DNA of 64,000 nt from NCBI RefSeq assembly GCF_000471905.2, contig NW_006500104.1:3657203-3721202 (forward strand). Direction: 5' to 3'. Shown piece after piece: positions 1 to 10,900 of the stretch (position 1 is the first letter of the stretch; every line of letters starts with the position of its first letter). Below the pieces are notes generated by a model. That model was not told the origin of the DNA. It ran no database searches and saw only the letters and a program-made list of their open reading frames with translations. Made by a program: the position numbers and the translations under genes. The stretch comes from Amborella trichopoda (lineage: Eukaryota > Streptophyta > Magnoliopsida > Amborellales > Amborellaceae).

Positions 1-44
1 AGAGAGGAGAGGAGAGAGAGAGAGGATAATGTAAATGCACTCAC

Positions 45-1625
45 GCTTTACAACATTGGGTACTTTTGGGACAACCTGCTGGTTGGGTGTCAATGGAGAA
101 GAGGAAGAAGACTGTTGGCTCTTTTTGTTATCCCCGCAAAAGTTCTGGATTTTTTCATTGACGAAAAAGAAGAGAAAGAAGGAATAACAATAATAAAAAA
201 AAAACCCAATAATCAGTTACAACTATGAGTAGAACTAACACATAATTGCATTCATTATAAACATGGACATTCATTATTGGCATAGAAAGTTTCGGTATAA
301 GTGATAATGTATCGATGAACTATAACCATGACAACAGTAATTTAGAGACAGATGCTACATTAAATTCCGCAATTACACCTTTTAGTTGAATGTGAATACC
401 AATAAAAACGGATTACTCTAATAATATGAATGTCATTAGTTTTATATTGACATTAATATTAATCTGAATTTATTCTAGCGATTGACTTCTTAATCGTGGT
501 CACCAACAATGTAATGACCTTCATGGTCGATATCATCTGTCACAATAAAACATCATAATGGTCATGTAGTTTTGATTATTAATCATCAGAACTTTATCCT
601 AACTATTTGGGTCTGCTAGTTTTGGTCATAAATACATTAAAAATAAAGAAGAGTAAATAAATGAGCATAATAAGAACAGGGTTTTCTATTGTCCATGTTC
701 TTTCAAGTTCAACACAAGGAAAAGGGAAGAACTCTAGCAAAAAATGCTATTGGGGTTATAATATAGCAAAAGAAAAATGTGGCCAAGAAGTTTGAAAGAT
801 GGAACCAAAACATATACCAAAAGGAAAATTGCACCAGGAATTGAAGACAATTATGATTCTATCAACAAGGAAATAAACACAAACCACGCAGTTAAAGGGA
901 GTGTTACTTCTAGTGTATAATATTAATATTTTGCTACTAACTAATAGGAATATTTTTGCAATAATGAATTTGGTTTTAAACTAAGATAGTTTCACCTGAG
1001 TGCTTAAGAGTTCAAGTGACTGATTTTGCAGAAGGGGTCTGGCGCTGAGGAATGAGAGATGGCTGCAATGCCCACACTTCACTGTCACTGTGTCCATTAA
1101 CCTTCTGCATGGAACACCAACCTGCAAGAAGAAATAAGATTAGTGTTGGATAAAACCAGGAAGCCAGATGATAGATGAAATAATGTTTCATAGGTGAAAT
1201 AATAGAATCATCTCCCTCTCTCTCTCTCGCTCTCTCTTACAAAATAATAAGCTCTCTCTATTGTAAATGTGTGATTACCAGTTCAACAGTCTCTCTCTCT
1301 CTCTCTCATATCCAAATCAATAGGTTCTTTTGCCAAATCATATGACCAGTTCCCTAACATATCTCTCTCATATCCAAATCAATAGGTTCTTTTGCCAAAT
1401 CATATGACCAGTATCTCTCTCTCTCTCTCTCTCTCTGATTTCTAAATGAAGAGGTTCTCTTTTCCAAATCATATGACCAGTATCCCTATCATTTTCAAAC
1501 AAAATAATCTCTATCTCTACCTCTTTCTCTCTCTAGAGGGTTAAGGAATTTACAGCGAGAAGGGTGTCGCAGAAGTTGCAGCGAACGTAGCAAAGATGGT
1601 CGGTGGATCCCGGAAGAAAATCCAT
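45..1625 (-). CDS. CRC: CRABS CLAW (YABBY transcription factor), 5' three exons, runs off left edge
   Basis: Minus-strand gene with three exons in the window: exon 1 at 1554-1625 (24 codons, ATG at 1623-1625, good +4 G context), exon 2 at 996-1121 (42 codons), exon 3 at 45-144 (33 codons plus one base). All introns are GT-AG (donors GTAAATTCC, CAG/GTGAAAC and AAAGC/GTGAGTG; acceptors TTGCAG/G and TCCAG/A) and phases fit. Exon 1 encodes HLCYVRCNFCDTLLA and exon 2 opens VGVPCRRLMDTVTVKCGHCS, the split C2C2 zinc finger of YABBY proteins; the LDTVTVKCGHC..LSFLS wording and exon breaks are typical of CRC rather than FIL, INO or YAB2/5. Exon 3 is the Ser/Gln-rich linker (NKKSQQSSSSSP). The HMG-like YABBY domain must lie left of the window. 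CRC is a nuclear regulator of carpel and nectary development. No disruption is seen, so the gene looks intact as far as visible. Confidence 0.93.
145..995 (-). other. CRC: CRC intron 2
   Basis: An 851-bp AT-rich intron between exons 2 and 3. No ORF, repeat or mobile element was recognised in it. Confidence 0.85.
1307..1481. repeat. Three direct copies of a 44-bp unit in CRC intron 1
   Basis: Copies at 1307-1350, 1369-1412 and about 1438-1481, each preceded by a CT tract. The first two are identical (CATATCCAAATCAATAGG and onward to ATATGACCAGT); the third has a few changes. Further CT runs at 1205-1240 and 1291-1306 make intron 1 unusually pyrimidine-rich on the plus strand. This looks like replication slippage around CT microsatellites. 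Confidence 0.85.
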
Positions 1626-1669
1626 GCTTTTTTCCTACCTCAAAACAAAGAGACCACCTCCCCCGCTTC

Positions 1670-1677
1670 TTTATACT
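1670..1677 (-). promoter_or_regulatory. CRC: Probable TATA box of CRC
   Basis: On the minus strand GTATAAAG lies about 45 bases upstream of the CRC start codon, which would place transcription start near 1640-1647 and give a very short leader. An ATG further upstream at 1687-1689 would then not be transcribed. Position and motif are seen; function is inferred. Confidence 0.5.
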
Positions 1678-1699
1678 AACATGCTCCATAAAATATGGC

Positions 1700-2681
1700 C
1701 CCTCAAATTTCCTTCTTGGCCCCTCACATCTTCCATATTATCGAAAATGCCCTGCAGCTCCTGAATGACGAATATGCCCCACTCCCTCTAGTCTCACTAA
1801 TCTCACCCTTTGGTCCTTAACTCCTTAGTCCTTACCTACTAGGATATTAGGGCGGGCAATTAGACGGGCTTGGGCTTGGCCCATTCCTGATCCTTATGGG
1901 GCTTGCCCAAGCCCGCTTTTGTTAGCCTGGGCCAAGAAGGCATGTCCCTAGCTGAGCCGGGCTGGTCCTAATGCACCTAGCAAAAAATGCGAAAAAAATG
2001 AAGAAAAAAATTGTCCGGCTGCCAGCCCTAGAGAATAGTCAATTTCCTTATTCAAAGTACTGTTGTCATTTGGAAATCACCCATTTGTTCTTCTTTGTAG
2101 GAGAGGCTGGTGCCCTATATTTTCATATGACTAAAATACCCTTAATCATACCACCCCCTTTTGTTCCCCTTTGTGGCAACCACATGCTCTTTCGATAGGA
2201 CCTGTGGTACAAATGAGTATTATTACATTTGCTTCACTTCGGCCAAAGATGTTGAAGGTTTTGGATTTTCAGCTTAATACAAACCCCATCATGTTATCAT
2301 CGAGAACATCATATGCTTATTTCAGAAAATGTTTACCTTTTCATGAATTTTATTTTCCCAATCATGAGAACTGCACAACGGTTGCCTTTTGCAAATAAAA
2401 AGTCACAGTTATTTGGTTGTCAAATTGGGAAGTTGTGGATGTGCTTAAGAAAATTTCTTCAGATTTTGTGTAGCAAAATGACATGTTTTACATTCAGGAG
2501 CTTCAGGTATTTGTGATAAAAAAGTGACACCTCAGTGAATATTATCCCTTCCCTTTCAATAGAAGAGTATAAAACAATAAGTGATTATTTACCTTTAGTA
2601 CAATAAAGTCAATATCACCCTCATTCGTGAGCTAAGATATGGACAAGTAAGGGGGGTGTAAGGAAGCTCCATAAAATGCTT
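1700..2681. other. CRC upstream region, no gene recognised
   Basis: Upstream of CRC. A GC-rich stretch at about 1850-1970 is made of repeated GGGCTTGGGC / GCCCAAGCCC words in both orientations, a common signature of short plant mobile elements, but no clear ends are seen. Overlapping plus-strand ORFs of about 70 codons at 1971-2516 resemble nothing and are probably chance. Confidence 0.5.
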
Positions 2682-2690
2682 TTTAAAAAA

Positions 2691-3075
2691 GGGTGAGGTT
2701 TGTATAAGGTGTCAACCTTATACTATTGAAGTAAGGTGGACCTCAAAACTATGTTGGAAATACAGTTTCGGTGCCATATTATTGCCTTGTGATGATATGA
2801 AAATATATTATTTCCCTCAATAATGAAATTTATATTTTAAGAAATGGTGATGATCAAGCTGATCTGTAAACACTTGAAAATCTTGAAAATAGATGGTCCA
2901 AATAATGTGTCAGAAAATAAATTATTTTTAGGAGTAGAAATCCCCTTGTTTCATGTTTATAAATCTCGAAGTAGAGATGATCAATTTGAAGGTTTTCCAG
3001 CAATGGAACAACCTTTTCTAGTGGGTTTTTAGATGCACCTTTCTCTTCACAGTATACATTATATAAACTTTTTTC
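2691..3075. mobile_element. Mutator-type MITE, copy A
   Basis: About 385 bp flanked by the 9-bp direct repeat TTTAAAAAA (2682-2690 and 3076-3084). The left end GGGTGAGGTTTGTATAAGG is inverted, in decayed form, at the right end (TATATAAACTTTTTTCT). A second inner word, CAACCTTATACTATTGAAG, is shared with copies at 4589 and 42437. A 9-bp target duplication is the hallmark of Mutator-like elements. No transposase is present, so it is non-autonomous. Confidence 0.78.
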
Positions 3076-3084
3076 TTTAAAAAA

Positions 3085-3524
3085 AACTCACTATAGCATC
3101 TAATTACATATCTTAACATCTTGGTGTGCTTGCAACCTTCATTCTTGACAGGTAAATGCCTTCTTGTATACAACTACTATTTAGAGCCAACATATGCATA
3201 TGAACTAACTATTTGATTCCCACTCATATGTTAGAGAGAGAGAGAAGAGAGAGATTCTTTCTTCCATTCCAATTTAAAGCTTTCCAACCAAAATTCCCAT
3301 CTCTGGCAATTTTTTGCCAAGACCATGTACTATGATATATCATGTTGCATATTTTGTAGTAGGTAAATAGCATCTTAGCTGTCTGTTCCAAAATGGAGAG
3401 ATTAAATGCCACATACCATACCTACAATTTGACTCATGGCATCATCATAATGTGCAATGTCTTGTTTTGGACAAGGAAGTTTCTTTGAGATGTATGTACC
3501 ATGTAAAGATTTCCATGAAAATAA
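3085..3524. other. Unassigned spacer
   Basis: AT-rich DNA with a short GA run at 3233-3253. Nothing recognised. Confidence 0.5.
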
Positions 3525-3822
3525 TGAAAAACGTTTATATAAGGGGTGCAACATTATTTGTAAAAATAAGGTTCCATTAATTTATAATATTCATTTTATT
3601 TGGACTATGTGGATTGGACACTATTAGACAGTGTAAAAATAAGGTTGCATTAATTTATACTATTTATTTTATTTGGATTATGTAGATTGCACACTATTAG
3701 CCACACCATGTATTGCATTAAAAGATGTGTTAAATTTGTACCGTCCAAACAAAATTGACCATGTAGGGCATCACAACTTTATTTCTACAAATAAAGTTGC
3801 AACCTTATACAAACCGCACCTA
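3525..3822. mobile_element. Related MITE, copy D, with internal 73-bp tandem duplication
   Basis: Ends GTTTATATAAGG (left) and CCTTATACAAACC (right) are inverted and match the family of copies A-C, but the interior is different. Inside, a 73-bp unit starting TGTAAAAATAAGGTT is repeated at 3559-3631 and 3632-3704 with few differences. No clean target duplication was found, so the outer limits are approximate. Confidence 0.6.
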
Positions 3823-4579
3823 AAAAGAATAGGCACAACACAATGATTAAAAGATCACTAAGCAGACTCATTCCTCACCCAAGTCCCGCTGATTAAATTT
3901 ACAGCTCCGACCATCATTGGTTGATAAACAATGGAATAACTCATATCCCATTAGTGTCTTTTTTTTTTTTTAATTTACATTTTTATTAAAATTCCCCTAC
4001 CTGAGTCAAAAAAGGCAGCCAGAATCAAGAGCCTAGTTTGTCCCAACTGTGTCTAAGTCTACCATTTAAATCGATAATTTTTATTTGTTTAAGAACTCTT
4101 AAATTTGAGACTAAAGGATGTATTTTCTATAAGGATTAAGCTTTATTAAAACAACGTAAAGCCTCACCTCAAATATTTGTCCGAAAAGCAGTTTGGGCAT
4201 TAGAAATCTCCATGATGACTCTAAAATCAATTTCTAACTATGGTTATGAAATTTGAAGCTAAAAAGTTGTATGGATATTGTAAATTTGGGAGCCTTTGTT
4301 TTTACAGTGAAATAGACAATATAGACTAGTTTTAGAGCTTGAATTTTATTTTTGGGGCATAATGTGGAAGCCCATATGATCGATTTGAAAGTTTTCAAAT
4401 GCCAATCCTTCCCGTTTCAGTGGGTTTCAAGGTGAGACTTCACATTATTTTTATAGCACTACAGCCCTATCAAAACATTTCCTGAGACAAAATTGACAAT
4501 TGAGTCTAAAATGACATCAAGTTGTGCCACAAAAGATAGAACCAGTCCGGCCACTTTCTAGCAAATCAACATTCTGATT
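3823..4579. other. Unassigned spacer
   Basis: AT-rich DNA without recognisable coding sequence or repeats apart from a T run at 3958-3971. Confidence 0.5.
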
Positions 4580-4588
4580 AATATATAT

Positions 4589-4977
4589 GGTTGCGGTTTA
4601 TATTGCAACCTTAAACAATCCAATTAAGGTGCACCTTAAAGTTTTAATACAACATGTGTAATTTTGTGGTTAAAAACACTTAGTATTATCTTAAAATCAA
4701 TTTTCATACCTAAATAGAAAATTTTAAATTTAAAAAATGGTTAAAATCAAGTAGACTTATAAATATATGAAAATCTTGAAAATGGAAGGTCCAAATAATG
4801 TATTGTAGGATGCACTATTTTCGGGACTCAAAAACTTTTTTTTTTTCATATTCATACATCTCGATGTCGAGATTATCGATTAGAGTTTCTTCAACATTAA
4901 AACAACATTTCTGATCGATTTTTTATGTGCATATGTGATTCTACCTTTTAAGGTTGCAACCTTATATAAACTTTCCC
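4589..4977. mobile_element. Mutator-type MITE, copy B
   Basis: A 389-bp element flanked by the 9-bp duplication AATATATAT (4580-4588 and 4978-4986). The right end TATATAAACTTTCCC inverts to GGGAAAGTTTATATA, matching the other family members. The interior shares GAAAATCTTGAAAAT and GGTCCAAATAATGT with copy A and, inverted, with copy C at 42437. Because the duplication is AT-repeat sequence its exact length is less certain. Confidence 0.72.
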
Positions 4978-5004
4978 AATATATATATATATATATATAT
5001 ATAT

Positions 5005-5184
5005 GATCCTATAGGACCCTGCCCCACTTATGTGTGTAGGACCCTAAAGGATCACCATTAAATTTGACTAGGATCTATAGAAAAGTCAAGTCCTACACCC
5101 ATGTGATAACTTTTCTAGAGATCCATGCCAAATTTAATGGTGATCCTTTGAGGTCCTACACACATGGGTAGGGGAGGGTCCTAT
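5005..5184. mobile_element. Hairpin MITE inserted in an (AT)n tract
   Basis: Nearly perfect long inverted repeat: the left arm (CTATAGGACCCTGCCCC, then GGATCACCATTAAATTTG) is mirrored on the right (CAAATTTAATGGTGATCC, then GGGTCCTATA). Both flanks are (AT)n. The same core occurs, turned round, in the element at 13658-13857. It would fold into a hairpin over most of its length. Confidence 0.75.
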
Positions 5185-5216
5185 ATATATATATGAAAAT
5201 TTTTTCCCAATACCTA

Positions 5217-5566
5217 TTAGCGAAAATAAACAGTGATTTTGCCTACGCTCATAACCATTCAAAGTTCATCGTATAGTTACGATTGTTTGGTAGTGTTTCA
5301 TTTTTCATTTTTTTTTCTACAAATCAGAATGACCTGAAATTTGGAGCTTGTGTATATCTTAGTGAGACGCACCTAATAATGTAAAATATTTTTTTGATAT
5401 TTTTTATAGATTCTCCTATTTTTGATGAACACACACTCTAAATTTCAGGATGTTTCGATTTGTAGAAAAAAAAATGAAAAATAAAATACTATCCGACAAT
5501 CATGACCTTGCGATGAACTTTGGACAATAATGAAGGTAAGCGAAATCATTGTTCATTTTCGCCTAA
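5217..5566. repeat. Foldback element (long inverted repeat)
   Basis: Left arm GCGAAAATAAACAGTGATTT near 5220 and right arm AAATCATTGTTCATTTTCGC ending near 5562 are inverted copies, and the pairing continues inwards (CAAAGTTCATCG against CGATGAACTTTG; CTACAAATC against GATTTGTAG; GAAATTT against AAATTTC). No coding capacity. The inner arms resemble those of the element at 49867-50283. Confidence 0.75.
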
Positions 5567-5569
5567 AAG

Positions 5570-7010
5570 TTTTTTATAGTATTTTCTTCCATTATGTATA
5601 TATATATATTTTGAGCGAATGTAACATTCATTCATGTTAACTAGATATTCATATGTTGAACAATTTTGTTTCATTCCGTTAGAGAAGGATTGCCCATCAC
5701 TAGGCAACAAAGAGAAATAACCAAATGTTTAATATTAGGAAACCCAAGCGTACTATATCCAACAACAAAGGGCAGTAATGTCATTGGACACTAGCAATTA
5801 TGCACTTTCATTTGAACGTTTAGAGAGAGAGAGAGAATCAGAGAAAGGTGAGGCAGATTGAAAAGGACAGGGGTAGATTGGAACTCGAAAGAAATGTAGA
5901 GAGAGAGAAGAAAAGGACACTGAAACTCAAAAAGATAGAGAGAGAGAGAGGGACGTTTGCTGCATCACAAGTCGCAGTCAGTAGTAAATAAGGAGCAATT
6001 GATGTGACGATGCGGACAGTTTCCTAAAGGAGAAAGGATCGTCCCTTGCATCCTTCCAGCTTCGTATACCGCATTTCCCGAGGCCCATTGGCTCGTCTTC
6101 TTTCTCTCTCTCTTCATTTCCTCCCTTTCTCTCTCTATTTCCTCATTCACTGTCTTTGTAGGGTGCCGATCTACTGGGCCCGGTTGGCCAAGTGAGAAGA
6201 GGTCCCGACCTTGTTACGGCCCATCAAAACGCGAATGAAGAAAATCAAAAGAAAAAACAAAAAAAAATGGTTGGGTTAAATTAAAAGCCTAGTCGATTGC
6301 CACCCTATATCTCAGAGTTTTGTCTTTTTGTTGAGCGAATATGTACAAAATACTCTGTTTACTGATGGAAATTATAAAAAAAGATCGGTTAACTTTTTTT
6401 TTTTAAATTGTTTTTTCAAAATTATCCTTTGATCAATTTAATTTTTTATTTTATTTTTAGTTTTTCATTAAAAAAAAAAAACAAAATTTAAGTTGACCAA
6501 AAAACAATTTAAAAAAAATAAAAATAAAAAAATGGTTGACGGATCTTCTTTACAATTTTTACCAATTAAGTAGTACATTAGGTAATTTACCTAAAGTTTT
6601 AGTATCAGTATATAAATCATTCATTGTCTCATAAATATCTTTGAAGATGGGGAGAGAGAAAGCCTAGATCAGGGTTGTGGAGAGAGATAGTTGAGATGAT
6701 CTTTAATGGTGGTAGAGAGAGAAAGTGGAGAGTTCGAGAATTTCGGGAGAGAAGTAATCCTCGTATTTGGGAACAGTACTTTTTTTTCTTTGTTTAATCT
6801 TGAGTTGAGATTATTAACGAAATGGGGCGTCATGATTACATGAGAGGAAACCAAGTCTTTATCAGAAAGAGGAAGGTTGAATAGACAACGGCCCAAAAGT
6901 ATGGTTTGGTACTTTGGTTGGCTCCTGAGGTTGAGGTTGAGGTTGAGGTTGCAGGCAAGCATTACGTGGTTGCTTGCTCTGTGCTTTTGGATGGGTAAGT
7001 ATTGCTATCT
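5570..7010. other. Unassigned intergenic stretch
   Basis: Contains GA-rich runs (5822-5836, 5899-5910, 5936-5950) and A/T homopolymers at 6400-6540. A 61-codon minus-strand frame at 5965-6150 is mostly encoded by GA repeats. No gene recognised. Confidence 0.45.
6927..6950. repeat. (GAGGTT)4 microsatellite
   Basis: Four perfect hexamer units. On the minus strand it encodes an Asn-Leu run inside a 97-codon frame (6669-6962) that otherwise resembles nothing. Confidence 0.9.
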
Positions 7011-7014
7011 AACA

Positions 7015-7226
7015 GAGATGGCAATGGATCGAGTATGTGTCGGATTCGGCTAGACATAGACCCATACTCGAATAGTATTTGAATTCAGATTCAGATTTGA
7101 GTAGTATTTGAGTTCAAATTTACATCCAAACCTAATTTGTTGGGTCCAAAAGTTGAATCCATATCTATATTTGTCGGGTCTCGAACCTATCTTGTTGAGT
7201 ATCAGGTCGGGTCCATTGCCAACCCC
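7015..7226. mobile_element. Short hAT-like MITE
   Basis: Left end GAGATGGCAATGGATCGAG and right end GGGTCCATTGCCAACCCC are inverted copies. The GGCAATGGAYC word with repeated GGGTC/GACCC content is typical of small plant hAT-type elements. The 8-bp target duplication expected for hAT could not be confirmed. Confidence 0.6.
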
Positions 7227-9640
7227 ACATGAATTTTTTTTTTTTTTTTTGGCCTTTTTTTGCATTTTTTTTTGGCCTATTTTTTACCATCATATGCCAA
7301 TATTTTTGGCTACAATGTCACAATTTGATGCATATCAAAATTTGGATGTTATAAATTTTAAATTTTATTTTTGTTAATTTTATTTTTAAAGATGTGGGTG
7401 GACTTTTATTTATTTATTAGAGGATTTAATTTTTAGAAATAGGATTTAATAGGGTTTGTAGGTCAATTTGATAAAGTTTATTTATTTTAGGCAAGTGCAT
7501 TTTTTTGTGTTTTTTTTTTTTAGAAGTACAAGTCTTTTTCTAGATCCGTTCTTATGCATAAGTTTTTTAAGAAATATAGGTGGCTACCGATTTTAGGTTT
7601 AAAAATGGTTATCTCTTGTATTAATTGGGAGTACAAGTGTTTATCTTAAGTTTTTAAGAAATATATTTTGTTTCTTAGTTTAAAAGGGGTGTTATCTTTT
7701 TGGGATGGGTTGAAAGTAGAAACTAGTCACCTAGGTTTGAAAGTTGAAATAGGGAATCCTAATTATCTTTTAGAAAATTGGATGGAAGAATATAAAAAGA
7801 ATCTAGAGATAGATTTTTTTTTCTGGTTAGTTATCATATTTTGTTTTTAAAGGTTATCTTTTTATAGTCGAGATAATAATTTGAATGTATAAAAGAGGGA
7901 TACACGCAACATTTAAAGAAGATGGAATTTTATGGAATAAAGAAAGTGTTTCTTGTAGAGAGAGATGGCCTTTTGGGGTATTCTTCTCTTGTGTTTACGG
8001 GCCTGCGCTGGAATATTTATATCCACCCGTTTTTATTGTTTCTTCTTGTGATTTTCTTCTGGATTTTTATTTCTCTATCTTAGAAGTGGTTATTTTTGTC
8101 AATGGTATTTGCTGGTAAGTTTATACTACATCACAATTACATGCCATTAGATAATTATGATTTTGTCGTTTAATAGCCAAAGATGACTATGCGTTTTTAT
8201 TGTATATGATTCTTAATAGGGCTTGAAGTATTTTATCACAAACTATTTATGGGTACGAGTCGGATCCAATCAAACCCAGACCTGAATAGTGTTCGGGTCT
8301 AGGTTTGGACCCGAACTTGACCTGCCGGAACTCTTCCTCTCTCTCTCTCACTTTTTCTCACCTCCTGTGTGCTTTTGGATTTGTGGGTACTGCTTCGTAC
8401 TCCCTCTACACAAGTTGTAATCTCGTATTTCTTGCTCTCCTCTTTCGCGAGATTTTACTTTTCTCTCTATACAAACAACACGCTTTTTTTATTCACAACT
8501 ATTTTATTTTGCATTGAGCCCCTAAGATAAGGCTTTAGGGCATTTAGCTATGTAGTCAAATACAAAAAAATTAAATTTAAACCTGGTTTAACCGTTTCGG
8601 CTTCAAGAAGGCTTCAAGAACTCTTCCCAAGGTCGAACCAGCCTTAAAAAGGGGCTCAAGCAAGAGAAATCTCTCTCTTTCATCCCTCTCATGGATGAGT
8701 TATACATATCTTGGTACTTATTTGCCTTCTGACCACTCACTCTTTCCTCTCTATGTAGGTGTGTTAATGGCTTTTTGCCTCGATATTGCTCTTATCTCAT
8801 TTCATGATCTTTAATAGGATTCTCTCTGTCTGCAGGCTTTCTTATAGCATTTAAATCGTAAGGTCTTATCTCTCCTTTTCATGGTGATTGTTATCTTCGT
8901 ATTTATTTCCATTTCTTTATAGAAAAAGTGTTTTAAATATTTATTGCACTCTCGAAGTGTATTTCTATTATGTACATAGTTTTGTTTCAGTTTTGTATCA
9001 ACCTATACAGCAATTCTGTCTCTAAATCTCTCTCTCGCGATCGAGAGAGACAGATGGGGATGAATGAATTGATTGGGTTGGATGATGAGGTAATACGGCA
9101 CAGATTGTGAGCGCTGCGAATGGTACCTCTTTGTCCATGAGATGAAACCATAAGAAGGTATAAGACCATGAGAGATGCTGCAATGAGAGCTTTGACAGGA
9201 TGCAGAATATCATGAGAAATTGCTGACATAATATAGGCACATGTAGAGAGAGAGAGTTTCTTGTTTGCGGAATATACAAACATAGAGAAAGGAAAAGACA
9301 TTTGTGATCAGGGAGGAATGGAGAGAATCAGAGGAACCTAGAAATCTAGTGAGAGAGTGACAAGAGGGAAAGCTTGATTTAGACGTCAAGGACTGGGGGA
9401 GAGAGACCTTGGTTTGGAGAGAGACCTTGGTCGAAAGAGCTAAAAAGAAAGGAATGTAGTTGAGAGTAACGTTCGACAACTCTACTCGGCTTGAGTTTTA
9501 CTCAAACCGAGCACGTGTTGCCTCGGTTCTACGGAGTGATATTAAAAATATTAAAAAATATAAAAAATGGGGAACTTTTTTTTAATAGATATATATAATT
9601 TTCTTTCAATTGGGTAGGGATTGGAAAATTTTTTGGCTAA
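7227..9640. other. Unassigned intergenic stretch
   Basis: Several short ORFs, none recognised. A fragment at about 8250-8335 (GGATCCAATCAAACCCAGAC, then TCGGGTC and GACCCGAAC) resembles the interior of the MITE at 7015. Two overlapping minus-strand frames at 8987-9301 and 9022-9279 compete for the same DNA and show no known motif. Confidence 0.45.
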
Positions 9641-9644
9641 TGAT

Positions 9645-9715
9645 TATTGAATACTTATTTTTATATTTTTCCTTCTTTTTTGATTATTTTTATAAAATTT
9701 TACGTATCAACGTCA
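9645..9715. repeat. Direct repeat, left copy
   Basis: ATACTTATTTTTATATTTTT and the following 40 bases recur with small changes in the same orientation at 11062-11130, bracketing the RAV-type fragment. The sequence is very AT-rich, so common origin is likely but not certain. Confidence 0.5.
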
Positions 9716-9906
9716 AATACAAAATAAGATCTCGTTGGTCTCAAATTACCGATTAAGGGTGGTATCCCCCACCTCAAGCGGCATTTTTTTTTTCTCCTAA
9801 GTTGTTCCATATCCTGCAATGTCAATACCGGACAGATTTATTTTTCTAAATTAATTCCAATACCGTCCGGCATTCTCATCGCCGGACAACCGCTCTCAAT
9901 AGTTAA

Positions 9907-9907
<1 letters not shown>

Positions 9908-9945
<38 letters not shown>
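9908..9945 (+). repeat. Poly(A) tract of 38
   Basis: Uninterrupted A38. It could be the tail of a retroposed insert whose body lies to the left (9780-9907 contains CCGGACA / TGTCCGG-type inverted words), or a simple homopolymer. No target duplication was identified. Confidence 0.8.
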
Positions 9946-9948
<3 letters not shown>

Positions 9949-10011
9949 CTCCACTCCTCTTTATCATCGTCTCCACTCCTCTCGCTATCTCTGTATACAC
10001 ATCACCCCTCC

Positions 10012-10019
10012 CTATATAG
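10012..10019 (+). promoter_or_regulatory. TATA box upstream of RAV-type fragment
   Basis: CTATATAG follows a CT-rich region, and is 63-70 bases upstream of the ATG at 10082, normal spacing for a plant core promoter (predicted start near 10045). It suggests the fragment retains the 5' end of a gene rather than an internal piece. Confidence 0.5.
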
Positions 10020-10081
10020 CTCTTTCTCTCTCTGTTCTTTCTATTTTGTAAGAATAAAAGACAAGCAGTAGTTGCAATGAC

Positions 10082-10900
10082 ATGGCTGAGAGCTCCGCCC
10101 GTTCAACAGAGAAACTGGCCTGGATTGTAATCGACAGTGATGATATCTCCAAAGGCCCCCACTAAAAGATGGACTCTCTGGGTTACAGCGAATGGGAAGC
10201 AGGCTTGGGCTGCGTTGAGGCGGAGCCCCGCAAGCTACCTTCGTCCCAGTACAAGGGCGTGGTGCCGCAGCCCAATGCCCATAAACCGAGCTTTATTTCC
10301 TACCTCACCGCCTTTATCCCCTCATTAGAGAGTAGAGCTTGGGGTAGTTTACAGCCCAATGAAGGGCTTACAGAAGGATATACCTTTTTGCGCCTAACTT
10401 TAACAATGGTTTTGATGATCTTCCTCTTCGTGGTTTTGGTGGTAGTTTCGGTGTTGGCTCCAGAGGCCTCGGAAGTTGTTTAAGGGGTTCTGATAGTGGT
10501 TGCAGACACTTTGGACGTGGTCTTAGAGGCTATTGGGGTGTTTTCAATGGTGGATTTAACAGCAGTTTCAGGGGACTTGGAAACGGTTTCAGAGGATTCA
10601 TGGGATGATTTGATGGTGGTTTCAGAGTCCGCTTTATTAGTGGTTTCGGATGATTTCGCTGCGGTTCCAGGTTTGTCCTCAACGGCGGTTTCAGAACCTT
10701 CGATAACGGTTTTAGAGGCACTGTCGATATCTGTTTCACAGGAATTCTTGGTGGTCTCAGAAGCTTTGGAGGCGGTTTTAAGGGCGGTTTTGGGGTCGGT
10801 TTTCTTTGCAGAGGTTTTAGGTGTGGATTTCCCAGAGGCTTTTGAGGAGTCAGGAGAAGCTTGTAGGAGGCATTTTACAGAGAGACCGAAAAACTAAATT
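10082..10900 (+). pseudogene. Truncated RAV-type (AP2/B3) gene 5' end fused to GGTTTC-rich repeat frame
   Basis: One reading frame from ATG 10082 to the stop at 10898-10900 is broken by only two TAA codons (10163, 10481). Codons at 10214-10276 read VEAEPRKLPSSQYKGVVPQPN, matching the start of the AP2 domain of RAV/TEMPRANILLO factors (normally VEAESRKLPSSKYKGVVPQPN followed by GRWGAQI); the match ends abruptly after the Asn, so most of AP2 and all of B3 are missing. From about 10400 the DNA becomes a degenerate repeat of GGTTTC-type words: this frame gives a hydrophobic/acidic protein, another gives Gly-Phe-rich GGF repeats, and the minus strand gives PPLK repeats, so openness here reflects composition. 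RAV proteins are nuclear DNA-binding regulators; this copy cannot be functional as one. Capture or local truncation are both possible. Confidence 0.6.

Noticed and set aside
1495..1689. 64-codon minus-strand ORF starting at 1689
   Set aside because: It reads CRC exon 1 in the wrong frame and continues into intron 1.
8987..9479. Three overlapping minus-strand ORFs as a membrane protein gene
   Set aside because: They overlap in different frames, show no family motif and include GA-repeat-encoded stretches.
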